Source of the DNA: DASZFV01 sp035549075
Lineage (GTDB): Bacteria > Myxococcota_A > Polyangia > Fen-1088
NCBI GenBank assembly: GCA_035549075.1
Contig: DASZRT010000042.1
Span: forward strand, 1 to 64,000
DNA: 64,000 nt
Reading direction: 5' to 3'
Below are positions 11,747 to 19,584 of this stretch, piece after piece (the stretch's first letter is position 1; each line of letters opens with the position of its first letter). The notes below the pieces were generated by a model. It searched no databases. It had not been told where the DNA came from and was given only the letters and a program-made list of their open reading frames with translations. Made by a program: the position numbers and the translations under genes.

Positions 11747-13242
11747 TGGCGCTCGCGGAGTCTGGCGCCACGCACACCGGCGACGCCGTTCCCACGTCGT
11801 GGGGCGACCTCGCGACGTTCGTGCGCTACCTCGAAGAGCGCGGCGAGCTCAAGCGCATCACGCGCGAGGTCGACCCCGTCCTCGAGATCTCCGAGATCGC
11901 GCAGCGCTCGATGCGCGCCAACGGCCCCGCGCTGCTGTTCGAGAACGTCAAAGGCTCGCGCTTCCCCGTGCTCATCAACACCTACGCGACGCGCGCGCGC
12001 ATGTCGTGGGCGCTCGGCGTCGCCGATCTCGAGGAGCACGCGCGCTCGATCGGCGAGCTCGTCAAGGCGCAGCCGCCCGTGGGGCTCATGGACAAGGTCC
12101 GCATGCTGCCCAAGGTCGCGCGCGTCGCGACGGCCATGCCGCGCACCGTGAAGACGGCGCCGTGTCAGGAGGTCGTCGAGCGCGATCCCGATCTGACGAA
12201 GCTGCCGATCCTCACGACGTGGCCCGAAGACGGCGGCCCGTACGTCACGCTGCCCATGGTCATCACGCGCGATCCCGACAAGGGCACGCGCAACGTCGGC
12301 TGCTACCGCATCCAGGTCTACGGCCCGCGCGAGACCGGCATGCACTGGCAGCTCCACAAGACGGGCCGCCGCCACATGCGCCGCTACAAAGAGCTCGGCG
12401 TCCAGCGCATGCCCGTGGCCGTCGCGCTCGGCGGCGACCCGATCCTGCCGTACGCCGCGACGGCGCCACTGCCCGATGGCATCGACGAGTTCTTGTTCGC
12501 CGGTTTCCTGCGCCGCAAGCCCGTCGAGATGGTCCCGTGCAAGACCGTCGACCTCGAGGTGCCGGCCTCGGCCGACTTCGTGCTCGAGGGCTACGTCGAC
12601 GTCGACGAGCTCCGTCGCGAGGGCCCGTTCGGCGATCACACGGGCTATTACTCGCTGGCCGACGACTACCCCGTGTTCCACCTGACGGCGCTCACGCGGC
12701 GCGAGAAGCCCATCTACGCGACGACCGTCGTGGGCCCCCCGCCCCAGGAGGACGCGTGGCTCGGCAAGGCGACCGAGCGGTTGTTCCTGCCGCTCTTGCA
12801 GATGACGTTCCCCGAGATCAAGGACATGAACCTCCCGATCGAGGGCGTGTTCCACAACCTCTGCATCGTCTCGATCAAGAAAGAATACCCGCACCACGCG
12901 CGCAAGATCTGCCACTCGCTGTGGGGCATGGGTCAGATGATGTTCGCGAAGTGCATCGTCGTCGTCGACGAAGACGTGAACGTGCAGAACGTCCAGGAGG
13001 TCGCGTGGCGCGCGCTCAACAACATCGACGCCAAGCGCGACGTGTTCTTCGCCGAGGGGCCCATCGACGTGCTCGACCACGCGTCCGAGGCGTTCGGCTT
13101 CGGGGGCAAGCTGGGCGTCGACGCGACCCGCAAGTGGAAGGAAGAGGGCTTCACGCGCGAGTGGCCCGAGGTCTTGAAGATGACGCCCGAGGTGATCGCG
13201 CGCGTCGACGCGATTTACGACTCGCTGGGGCTGCCCAAATGA
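11746..13242 (+). CDS. UbiD-family decarboxylase of the menaquinone pathway
   Basis: Predicted prenylated-FMN-dependent decarboxylase acting on the prenylated naphthoate intermediate of the futalosine route (the MqnL/MqnM step; naming of the pair varies). The 498-residue length suits the family. Recognisable UbiD segments are RNVGCYRIQVYG, MHWQLHKTGRRHMR, the catalytic-region EGPFGDHTGYYS, and GPPPQEDAWLGKATERLF. GTG 11746 was chosen because it overlaps the previous TAG and the product begins about 20 residues before the conserved N-terminus. It overlaps the methyltransferase gene by four bases. The UbiX-type cofactor enzyme is encoded two genes downstream, as expected for a UbiD/UbiX pair. 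Confidence 0.9.
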   Translation: MALAESGATHTGDAVPTSWGDLATFVRYLEERGELKRITREVDPVLEISEIAQRSMRANGPALLFENVKGSRFPVLINTYATRARMSWALGVADLEEHARSIGELVKAQPPVGLMDKVRMLPKVARVATAMPRTVKTAPCQEVVERDPDLTKLPILTTWPEDGGPYVTLPMVITRDPDKGTRNVGCYRIQVYGPRETGMHWQLHKTGRRHMRRYKELGVQRMPVAVALGGDPILPYAATAPLPDGIDEFLFAGFLRRKPVEMVPCKTVDLEVPASADFVLEGYVDVDELRREGPFGDHTGYYSLADDYPVFHLTALTRREKPIYATTVVGPPPQEDAWLGKATERLFLPLLQMTFPEIKDMNLPIEGVFHNLCIVSIKKEYPHHARKICHSLWGMGQMMFAKCIVVVDEDVNVQNVQEVAWRALNNIDAKRDVFFAEGPIDVLDHASEAFGFGGKLGVDATRKWKEEGFTREWPEVLKMTPEVIARVDAIYDSLGLPK

Positions 13243-13943
13243 GCGCGCCGTCGCTCGCCGAAGCCGGCCACGACGTCCGCGGCATGTTCGACCGGGTGGC
13301 GACCCGGTACGACGCCGCGAACCGCGTGATGTCGGCGGGCGTCGACGGGCTGTGGCGCAAGAAGGCGATCGCGCGGCTGCTCGAAGGGCTCGGCGACGCG
13401 CCGAGGATCCTCGACCTCGGTGCCGGCACGCTCGACGGTGGCGTCGCCATCGTGCGCCGCGCGCCGGGCGCGCGCATCGCCTCGGCTGATTTTTCGCGCG
13501 AGATGCTGCGCGCGGGGCGCGCGAAGATTCCCACCGGCGCGGCGATCGACACGCACAACGCCGACGGCCACGCCCTGCCCTACCGCGCGGCCGCCTTCGA
13601 CGGCGCGTTCTCGGCCTTCTGCGTGCGCAACCTGCACACGCTGCCGCGCGGGCTCGCCGAGCTCCGGCGCGTCGTGCGCCCCGGCGGCCGCGTCGTCATC
13701 CTCGAGTTCTTCCGCGCCGCCAAGCCCCGCTTCTTCTTCGATCTCTACAACGCGCGGATCCTGCCGCTCGTCGGCTGGGCCATCACGGGCGATCGCGAGG
13801 CCTACCGCTACCTGCCCGATTCGATCGCGGCGTTTCGCTCGCTGCCCGAGTTCGTCGCGCTCATGCGCGAGGCCGGCTTCGAGAACGTCGAAGGCACGCC
13901 GCTGTTTCCCTCGGGAGTTGCGTCGATGGTGGTGGCCTCGTGA
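13239..13943 (+). CDS. menG: SAM-dependent demethylmenaquinone methyltransferase (UbiE/MenG type)
   Basis: Likely performs the last step, C-methylation of demethylmenaquinone. The ATG overlaps the UbiD stop (ATGA) and gives 234 residues, the usual UbiE/MenG size. The N-terminus has MFDRVATRYDAANRVMSAG, close to the UbiE signature. Motif I is ILDLGAGTLDGG and the later RVVRPGGRVVILEFF matches the UbiE motif. The segment FSAFCVRNL is also typical. Four-base overlap with the UbiX-type gene shows tight translational coupling. A methylation role on another quinone is possible, but operon context favours menaquinone. Confidence 0.88.
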   Translation: MSAPSLAEAGHDVRGMFDRVATRYDAANRVMSAGVDGLWRKKAIARLLEGLGDAPRILDLGAGTLDGGVAIVRRAPGARIASADFSREMLRAGRAKIPTGAAIDTHNADGHALPYRAAAFDGAFSAFCVRNLHTLPRGLAELRRVVRPGGRVVILEFFRAAKPRFFFDLYNARILPLVGWAITGDREAYRYLPDSIAAFRSLPEFVALMREAGFENVEGTPLFPSGVASMVVAS

Positions 13944-14524
13944 AGCTCGTGGTCGCCGTCGGCGGCGCCTCGGGCTCTATCTACGCCAAGCGCATCCTCG
14001 ACGTGCTCGCGGCCCGACACACGGATGGCGCCAAGGATTTGGAAGTGGGCGTGGTGTTCTCGTCGTCGGGCGCCGAGGTGTGGAAGCACGAGCTCGGTGA
14101 CGTGCCGGCCTACCCGTTCAAGCGCTATGGCCTCCGCGACTTCCACGCGCCGTTCGCGTCGGGCTCGGCGGGCTGGGACGCGATGGTCGTCGTTCCGTGC
14201 TCGACGGGCGGCCTCGCGCGCATCGCGCACGGCGTGTCCGACAACCTCATCGGCCGCGCCGCCGACGTCATGCTCAAGGAGCGCCGCAAGCTGGTGCTCG
14301 TCGTGCGCGAGATGCCGCTGTCGTCGATCCACATCGAGAACATGCTGACCGTCACGCGCGCCGGCGCCGTCGTGCTGCCCGCGTCGCCTTCGTTCTATTC
14401 GAACCCAACGACGATCGAGGCGCTGCTCGACACCGTCGTCGGGCGCGTGCTCGACCAGCTCGGTCTGCCGAACTCGCTCATGCCCCGCTGGGGCGCGGAC
14501 CCGAAAGCAGGAGGCAAGTCGTGA
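13940..14524 (+). CDS. UbiX-type flavin prenyltransferase
   Basis: Makes prenylated FMN, the cofactor needed by the UbiD-type decarboxylase encoded two genes upstream. The 194-residue product begins KLVVAVGGASGSIYAKRIL, the flavodoxin-like UbiX N-terminus, and carries VVPCSTGGLARIAHG and the highly typical REMPLSSIHIENML and PSFYSNPTTIE segments. The start is GTG, overlapping the methyltransferase stop (GTGA), and its own stop overlaps the next GTG in the same way. In the futalosine pathway the UbiX and UbiD homologues are encoded together with the prenyltransferase, as here. Confidence 0.92.
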   Translation: MKLVVAVGGASGSIYAKRILDVLAARHTDGAKDLEVGVVFSSSGAEVWKHELGDVPAYPFKRYGLRDFHAPFASGSAGWDAMVVVPCSTGGLARIAHGVSDNLIGRAADVMLKERRKLVLVVREMPLSSIHIENMLTVTRAGAVVLPASPSFYSNPTTIEALLDTVVGRVLDQLGLPNSLMPRWGADPKAGGKS

Positions 14525-15243
14525 GCGCCGATTCGACGATCTCTCAGGACGCGGCCGTCACCGTCCCGCCCGCCGAGGATCTCTTCTCTCTCGCGCGCCG
14601 CGCGAACGCCGCGCGCGATGCCGCCCTCGGCCGCCGCGGCACGTTCACGCGCTCGCGCCGCCTGCTCGCGACGGGCGCGTGGCGCGGACCGCGCGACGCC
14701 GTGCTGTCGTACGTCGAGACGGCCGACCTCGCGGCGCTGGGCGGCTGGGCCGCGGCGCGCGAGGCCGGCGCAACGGCGCTCGTCGGCGCCGACGTCGCCG
14801 CCCTGAGAGAGGCGGGCGCCGTCGGCGCACGCCTGATCGCGCACCTGCCCTTCCGCAGCGGCGAATCCGAGACGGATCGTCTCGCACGCCTGCGCGCGCT
14901 CGCCGCCGCGCGGCTGCCGCTGTGGGGCGTGATCCCCACGCCCGAGGGCGAGCCCTACGGCCTCGACACGCTCCGCTTCACGGCGCTGTGCCGCCTCGAG
15001 CTGCCCGGCGTCGCGCACGTCATCGCCGACGTCGAGGCCCTCGGGCCGCGCCTCGCGCAGATGAGCCTCGGCTTCGGCGCCGACGAGCTGCTCGCGCAGA
15101 TCATGAGCGAGCGCGCGCTGCGCCTCGGCGACAACGCCAACACGACCGTGCTCACGCGCGGTGAAGCGATCACGCTCATCAAGGGCGCGGGCCTCGCGCC
15201 CGCCGAGCGTCTCGCAAACGATCAGCTGGAGGAGCACGTTTAG
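14521..15243 (+). CDS. MqnE-like protein lacking the radical SAM cluster
   Basis: A 240-residue protein from GTG 14521 (overlapping the UbiX stop). It looks like a shortened relative of the MqnE encoded directly after it. Residues 24-52 (LARRANAARDAALGRRG...) parallel the N-terminal helix of MqnE, and residues 148-235 parallel the MqnE C-terminus: GLDTLRFTALCRL, LGFGADEL and LIKGAGLAPAER against GVEDLRTYAVARL, LWFGADDL and IIQNAGRTPVER. The CxxxCxxC motif is absent; Cys157 is the only cysteine. About 140 residues of the barrel are missing. It cannot bind a 4Fe-4S cluster in the usual way, so a structural, regulatory or lost-activity role is likely. The homology was judged by eye. Confidence 0.65.
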   Translation: MSADSTISQDAAVTVPPAEDLFSLARRANAARDAALGRRGTFTRSRRLLATGAWRGPRDAVLSYVETADLAALGGWAAAREAGATALVGADVAALREAGAVGARLIAHLPFRSGESETDRLARLRALAAARLPLWGVIPTPEGEPYGLDTLRFTALCRLELPGVAHVIADVEALGPRLAQMSLGFGADELLAQIMSERALRLGDNANTTVLTRGEAITLIKGAGLAPAERLANDQLEEHV

Positions 15244-16395
15244 ATGGCCACGTCCTTCACCCGCATCCGCGACAAGGTCCGCGAGGGCGAGCCGCTCTCG
15301 CTCGAGGACGGCGTCGCGCTGTTCGAGCACCCGAACCTCCTCGACGTCGGCGCGCTCGCCAACGAGGTGCGCGAGCGCCTGCACGGCGGCCGCACCTACT
15401 TCAACCGCAACCTCCACATCAACGCGACCAACGTCTGCGAGGCGAGCTGCCGCTTCTGCTCGTTCGCGCGCCTCGAGGAGGGCAAGCCTGGCGCCTACAC
15501 GATGTCGCACGCCGAGGCGTGGTCGAAGCTGCAGGCGCGCCTCGACGCCAAGGATCCCATCACCGAGATTCACATCGTCAACGGCCTGCACCCCGGCCTT
15601 CCCTTCGAGTACTACACCGAGCTGCTCGCGGGCCTGAAGCGCCTGCAGCCGAGCATCCACTTGAAGGCCTTCACGGCCGTCGAGCTGCACTACTACGCGA
15701 AGAAGTACGGCATGACCTACGCCGAGGTCATCTCGAAGCTGCACGCCGCGGGCATGGACTCGATCCCGGGCGGCGGCGCCGAGATCTTCGCGGCGCGCGT
15801 GCGCAAGAAGATCTGCGACGACAAGTGCACGGGCGACGAGTGGCTCGAGGTGCACCGCACGGCCCACAAGCTCGGCCTGCGCTCGAACTGCACGATGCTC
15901 TACGGGACGATCGAGACGATCGAAGAGCGCGTCGACCACATGCTGCAGCTGCGCGCGCTGCAGGACGAGACGGGCGGCTTCCAGACGTTCATCCCGCTGG
16001 CGTTCCACCCCGACAACAACGCGCTCATGAAGCTGCCGGGGCCCACGGGCGTGGAAGATCTGCGCACCTACGCCGTCGCGCGCCTGCTGCTGCACAACAT
16101 CCCGCACATCAAGGCCTACTGGATCATGCTCGGCGTGAAGACGGCGCAGACGGCGCTGTGGTTCGGCGCCGACGATCTCGACGGCACCGTGCAGGAAGAA
16201 CGCATCTATCACATGGCCGGCGCCGAGACGCCGCAGGTCATGCGGCCGGCCGAGATCGTTCGGATCATTCAAAACGCCGGCCGTACGCCCGTCGAGCGCG
16301 ACACGCTCTACAACGTCGTCGCCGAGGGCGACGCGCTCGTGTCCGACAAGCCGTTCCGCCGCGACGTGCGCCGGTCGCTCGAGGTCGTGACGTGA
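15244..16395 (+). CDS. mqnE: Aminofutalosine synthase
   Basis: Radical SAM enzyme joining 3-[(1-carboxyvinyl)oxy]benzoate and SAM to give 6-amino-6-deoxyfutalosine. The 383 residues match the family. The 4Fe-4S cysteines are Cys65, Cys69 and Cys72 in CEASCRFCSF. The conserved SIPGGGAEIF, PLAFHPDNN, LWFGADDLDGT and AGRTPVERDTLYN segments are present and point to MqnE rather than MqnC or CofH. The ATG follows the previous TAG with no gap and the stop overlaps the GTG of the MqnA-MqnC fusion by four bases. Confidence 0.94.
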   Translation: MATSFTRIRDKVREGEPLSLEDGVALFEHPNLLDVGALANEVRERLHGGRTYFNRNLHINATNVCEASCRFCSFARLEEGKPGAYTMSHAEAWSKLQARLDAKDPITEIHIVNGLHPGLPFEYYTELLAGLKRLQPSIHLKAFTAVELHYYAKKYGMTYAEVISKLHAAGMDSIPGGGAEIFAARVRKKICDDKCTGDEWLEVHRTAHKLGLRSNCTMLYGTIETIEERVDHMLQLRALQDETGGFQTFIPLAFHPDNNALMKLPGPTGVEDLRTYAVARLLLHNIPHIKAYWIMLGVKTAQTALWFGADDLDGTVQEERIYHMAGAETPQVMRPAEIVRIIQNAGRTPVERDTLYNVVAEGDALVSDKPFRRDVRRSLEVVT

Positions 16396-18329
16396 GCGGC
16401 CGTCTGAAGATCGCCGCGGTTTCTTTTCTGAACGCGCGGCCCATCACGTACGGGCTCGAGCGCGGCCTCGGCGAGGATCGCTTCGAGCTGTCGTTCGAGC
16501 TGCCGTCGCGCTGCGCGCAGCTGCTGGCTGCGGGCGAGGTCGACGTCGGCCTCATCCCGACGGCCGCCTACGCCGAATCCGCCACCGAGCTGCGCGCCGT
16601 TCCCGGCATCGCGATCTCAGGCGCGGGCCCGCTGCGCACGGTGCTGCTGGTTTCGGACGTCCCGTGGGGCGAGCTCGAAGAGATCGCGCTCGACGGCGCC
16701 TCGCGCAGCTCGGCGGCGCTGCTGCGTTTGCTCACGGCCGAGCGCGGGTACGCGCCGCGCTTCCGCGAGGTCGCGCACGACGAGGTGCTCGACGCCGCGC
16801 GCGGCCGCACGGGCGCGCTCGTCATCGGCGACGCCGCCTTCGGCGCCGAAAACAGGTTTGCGCACGTCATCGATCTAGGCGAGGCGTGGCACTCATCGAC
16901 GGGCCTGCCGGCCGTCAACGCCGTGTGGGCCGGCCGCCCCGGCGTCCTCGGCCCCGACGAGATCGGCATCCTCCAGCAAAGCTTGTCCGAGGGCATGATC
17001 CACCGCGCCGAAATCGCGCGCGCGTGGGCCGAAGGCGCGCCCGCGCTTCCCGGTGTCGACGACGCGCCTGCGTTCTACGAGCGCTACCTCACCGAGAACA
17101 TCCGCTACCGCCTCGGCAGCGAAGAGCTGTCGGGCGTCGCAGCCTTCTTCGATCGTGGCCACGCCGCGGGGCTGTTCCCGGCGCGCGCGCGGTTGCGGCT
17201 CTACGAGCAGACGCAAGCCCGCTCGGCGCCACCGGTCAACGTCAAGCCCGCGCGCGCGCACTCGGTGGACACGTTGCTCGCCGACGCCGCCTCGGGCGCG
17301 CGCTTGTCGTACGAGGACGGCCTCCGCCTCTACGCCGAGGCGCCGACGCTCGAGCTCGGCGCGGCCGCCGACGCACGCCGCCGCCAGCTTCACCCGACCA
17401 ACGACGTCACGTACATCATCGACCGCAACGTCAACTACACGAACGTCTGCGTCACGCGCTGCAAGTTCTGCAACTTCTACCGGCCGCCCACGCACAAGAC
17501 CGAGGGCTACGTGCTCTCGCGCGAGGAGCTCGCCAAGAAGTTCCAGGAGACGGTCGACCTCGGCGGCGTGCAGATCCTCCTGCAGGGCGGCCTCAACCCG
17601 AACCTGCCGCTCGCCTGGTACGAAGACCTCTTCCGCTGGATGAAGGCGAGCTTCCCGCTGGCGATCCACGGCCTGTCGCCCGAGGAGATCCGCTACATCG
17701 CCGAGATCGAGCGCATGCCGATCCGCGGCGTCATCGAGCGGCTGGTTGCCGCGGGCCTCGACTCGATCCCCGGCGGCGGCGCCGAGATCCTCGACGACGA
17801 GATCCGCCACACGATCTCGCCGCTCAAGTGCACGACCGACGTGTGGCTCGAGGTCATGCGGCAGGGCCTCGCGCTCGGGCTGCGCACGACGGAGACGATG
17901 GTGTTCGGCTTCGGCGTGGAGCCGCGCCACATCATCAACCACTTCGATCGCCTGCGTGAGCTGCAGGATCAAACCGCCGGCTTCACGGCGTTCATCTGCT
18001 GGCCGTTCCAGGCCGAGGGCACGCGCCTCAAGCTGCACGACGACACGACGGCGATGCGCTACCTGCGCGTGTTCGCGCTCGCGCGCCTGTACCTCGACAA
18101 CTTCCCGTCGCTGCAGGTCTCGTGGCCGACGATGGGCCCCGAGGTGGGCCAGGTCGGGCTGCGCTTCGGCGGCAACGACTTCGGCTCGGCGATGATCGAG
18201 GAGAACGTCGTCTCGCAGGCCGGCGCCGTCTTCAAGCTGTCGGCGCAGGACATCGAGCGCTACATCCGCGAGGCGGGCTTCGAGCCGCGCCGCCGCAACA
18301 TGCGCTACGAGCGCCTCGCCGCCGCCTGA
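16392..18329 (+). CDS. mqnA-mqnC: MqnA-MqnC fusion: chorismate dehydratase plus cyclic dehypoxanthinylfutalosine synthase
   Basis: One uninterrupted reading frame of 645 residues holds two pathway enzymes. Residues 1-275 are MqnA: KIAAVSFLNARPITYGL, DVGLIPTAAYAE, ALVIGDAAF and GLPAVNAVWAGR, a periplasmic-binding-protein-like fold that dehydrates chorismate. A short linker (about 276-290) leads to MqnC, a radical SAM enzyme with Cys353, Cys357 and Cys360 in CVTRCKFCNF, then QILLQGGLNP, SIPGGGAEILDDEIR and FGGNDFGSAMIEENVVS. Both halves keep normal length, and no internal stop or start with a good RBS was seen at the junction. MqnA and MqnC are usually separate proteins. The GTG start overlaps the mqnE stop. 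Confidence 0.9.
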   Translation: MSGRLKIAAVSFLNARPITYGLERGLGEDRFELSFELPSRCAQLLAAGEVDVGLIPTAAYAESATELRAVPGIAISGAGPLRTVLLVSDVPWGELEEIALDGASRSSAALLRLLTAERGYAPRFREVAHDEVLDAARGRTGALVIGDAAFGAENRFAHVIDLGEAWHSSTGLPAVNAVWAGRPGVLGPDEIGILQQSLSEGMIHRAEIARAWAEGAPALPGVDDAPAFYERYLTENIRYRLGSEELSGVAAFFDRGHAAGLFPARARLRLYEQTQARSAPPVNVKPARAHSVDTLLADAASGARLSYEDGLRLYAEAPTLELGAAADARRRQLHPTNDVTYIIDRNVNYTNVCVTRCKFCNFYRPPTHKTEGYVLSREELAKKFQETVDLGGVQILLQGGLNPNLPLAWYEDLFRWMKASFPLAIHGLSPEEIRYIAEIERMPIRGVIERLVAAGLDSIPGGGAEILDDEIRHTISPLKCTTDVWLEVMRQGLALGLRTTETMVFGFGVEPRHIINHFDRLRELQDQTAGFTAFICWPFQAEGTRLKLHDDTTAMRYLRVFALARLYLDNFPSLQVSWPTMGPEVGQVGLRFGGNDFGSAMIEENVVSQAGAVFKLSAQDIERYIREAGFEPRRRNMRYERLAAA

Positions 18330-18342
18330 GGTAGCTGGCGTC

Positions 18343-19572
18343 ATGCGGATCGTCAGCGCGCCCGTCGTCGTCCCCATGGCCCCCGACGGCCCGCCGTGGA
18401 TCGCCGACGGCGCGATCGCGCTCGACGAGGACGACGTCGTGCGCGCCGTGGGGGCGCGCGCCGAGGTGCGCCGCCGCTACGCCGAGGCGGACGAGACGCG
18501 CGCCGAGGGCGCGCTGCTGCCCGGCCTCGTCAACGCGCACACGCACCTCGAGCTGTCGGATCTCGCGGGCGAGGTGCCGGGAGGCGCGGGGCTGGTCGCG
18601 TGGGCGGGCGCGTGCATGCACGCCGCCGAGGAGCATACGCCCGAGCGCCGGCGCGACGCCGCGATGGCGGCGGCGGCTGAAGCCGTGCGCCTCGGGACGG
18701 CCGTCGTCGGCGACGTCGGCAACACGCTGGCCGCCGTGCCCGGCATTGCCGCCGCGGGCCTGCGCGGCACCGTGTTTCACGAGCTGCTCGGGTCGCGCCA
18801 GGCGCGCACGGGCGACGCGCTCGCCGACGCCGCGCGCGAGCGCGCCGAGGTCACGAAGAAGCGCCCCTGGCCCGCGGGCCTCGGCTACGTGCCCGCGCCG
18901 CACGCGCCCTACTCGGCCAACCCCGAGCTGCTGGGCGACATCTTCGCGGCGGCGGCGCGCGTGGGCCTGCCGACGTCGGTGCACGTCGCCGAGGACGAAG
19001 ACGAGCTCGCGCTGCTGCGCGATGGCAGCGGCCGCTGGCCCGAGGTGCTGCGGGCGATGGGCGTCGACGTCGCGCGCCGCGTGCCACACAAGTCGCCCGT
19101 CTCGTACCTCGCGCACATGGGCGCGTTCGCGAGCCCCGTGCCGCCGCTGCTCGTGCACATGGTGCACGCGTCGAAGGACGATCGGCGCATCACCAAGCTC
19201 GTGGGCGCGTCGGTCGTGCTGTGCCCGCGCTCGAACTTGCACATCGGCGGCCGCCTGCCCGACGTGCCCGCGATGCTCGCCGAAGGCCTGCCCATCGCCA
19301 TCGGCACCGACAGCCTCGCGTCGACGCCCGATCTCTCGTTGTTCGGCGACGTCGCGACGCTGGCCGCGAAGTTCCCCGCCGTGCCGGCGATGACGTGGCT
19401 CGAGGCCGCCACGCGCGGGGGCGCGCGCGCGCTCAGGCTCGAGTCGTGCGGCGTGCTCACGCCCGCGCGGCGGCCCGGCGTCATCGAGGTGGAGATCGAC
19501 GATTTCGCGGCGCCGGCCGAAGCGCTGGTGCGGAACGCGAGCCCGCGCGTGCGATGGATGGCGAGAGCTTGA
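18343..19572 (+). CDS. Amidohydrolase, probable aminodeoxyfutalosine deaminase
   Basis: Metal-dependent deaminase of the amidohydrolase superfamily. The 409 residues contain the metal-binding NAHTHLELSD (His66, His68), a substrate/metal segment PHAPYSANPEL, the HVAED region, and the metal aspartate in IGTDSLASTPD. In the operon context it most likely converts aminodeoxyfutalosine to futalosine, the branch used when the hydrolase (MqnB) acts on futalosine. A guanine deaminase or S-adenosylhomocysteine-deaminase-like role is the alternative. The ATG lies 13 bases after the fusion gene. Its stop TGA overlaps a GAGGAG RBS that serves the next gene. Confidence 0.8.
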   Translation: MRIVSAPVVVPMAPDGPPWIADGAIALDEDDVVRAVGARAEVRRRYAEADETRAEGALLPGLVNAHTHLELSDLAGEVPGGAGLVAWAGACMHAAEEHTPERRRDAAMAAAAEAVRLGTAVVGDVGNTLAAVPGIAAAGLRGTVFHELLGSRQARTGDALADAARERAEVTKKRPWPAGLGYVPAPHAPYSANPELLGDIFAAAARVGLPTSVHVAEDEDELALLRDGSGRWPEVLRAMGVDVARRVPHKSPVSYLAHMGAFASPVPPLLVHMVHASKDDRRITKLVGASVVLCPRSNLHIGGRLPDVPAMLAEGLPIAIGTDSLASTPDLSLFGDVATLAAKFPAVPAMTWLEAATRGGARALRLESCGVLTPARRPGVIEVEIDDFAAPAEALVRNASPRVRWMARA

Positions 19573-19584
19573 GGAGTGATGAGC

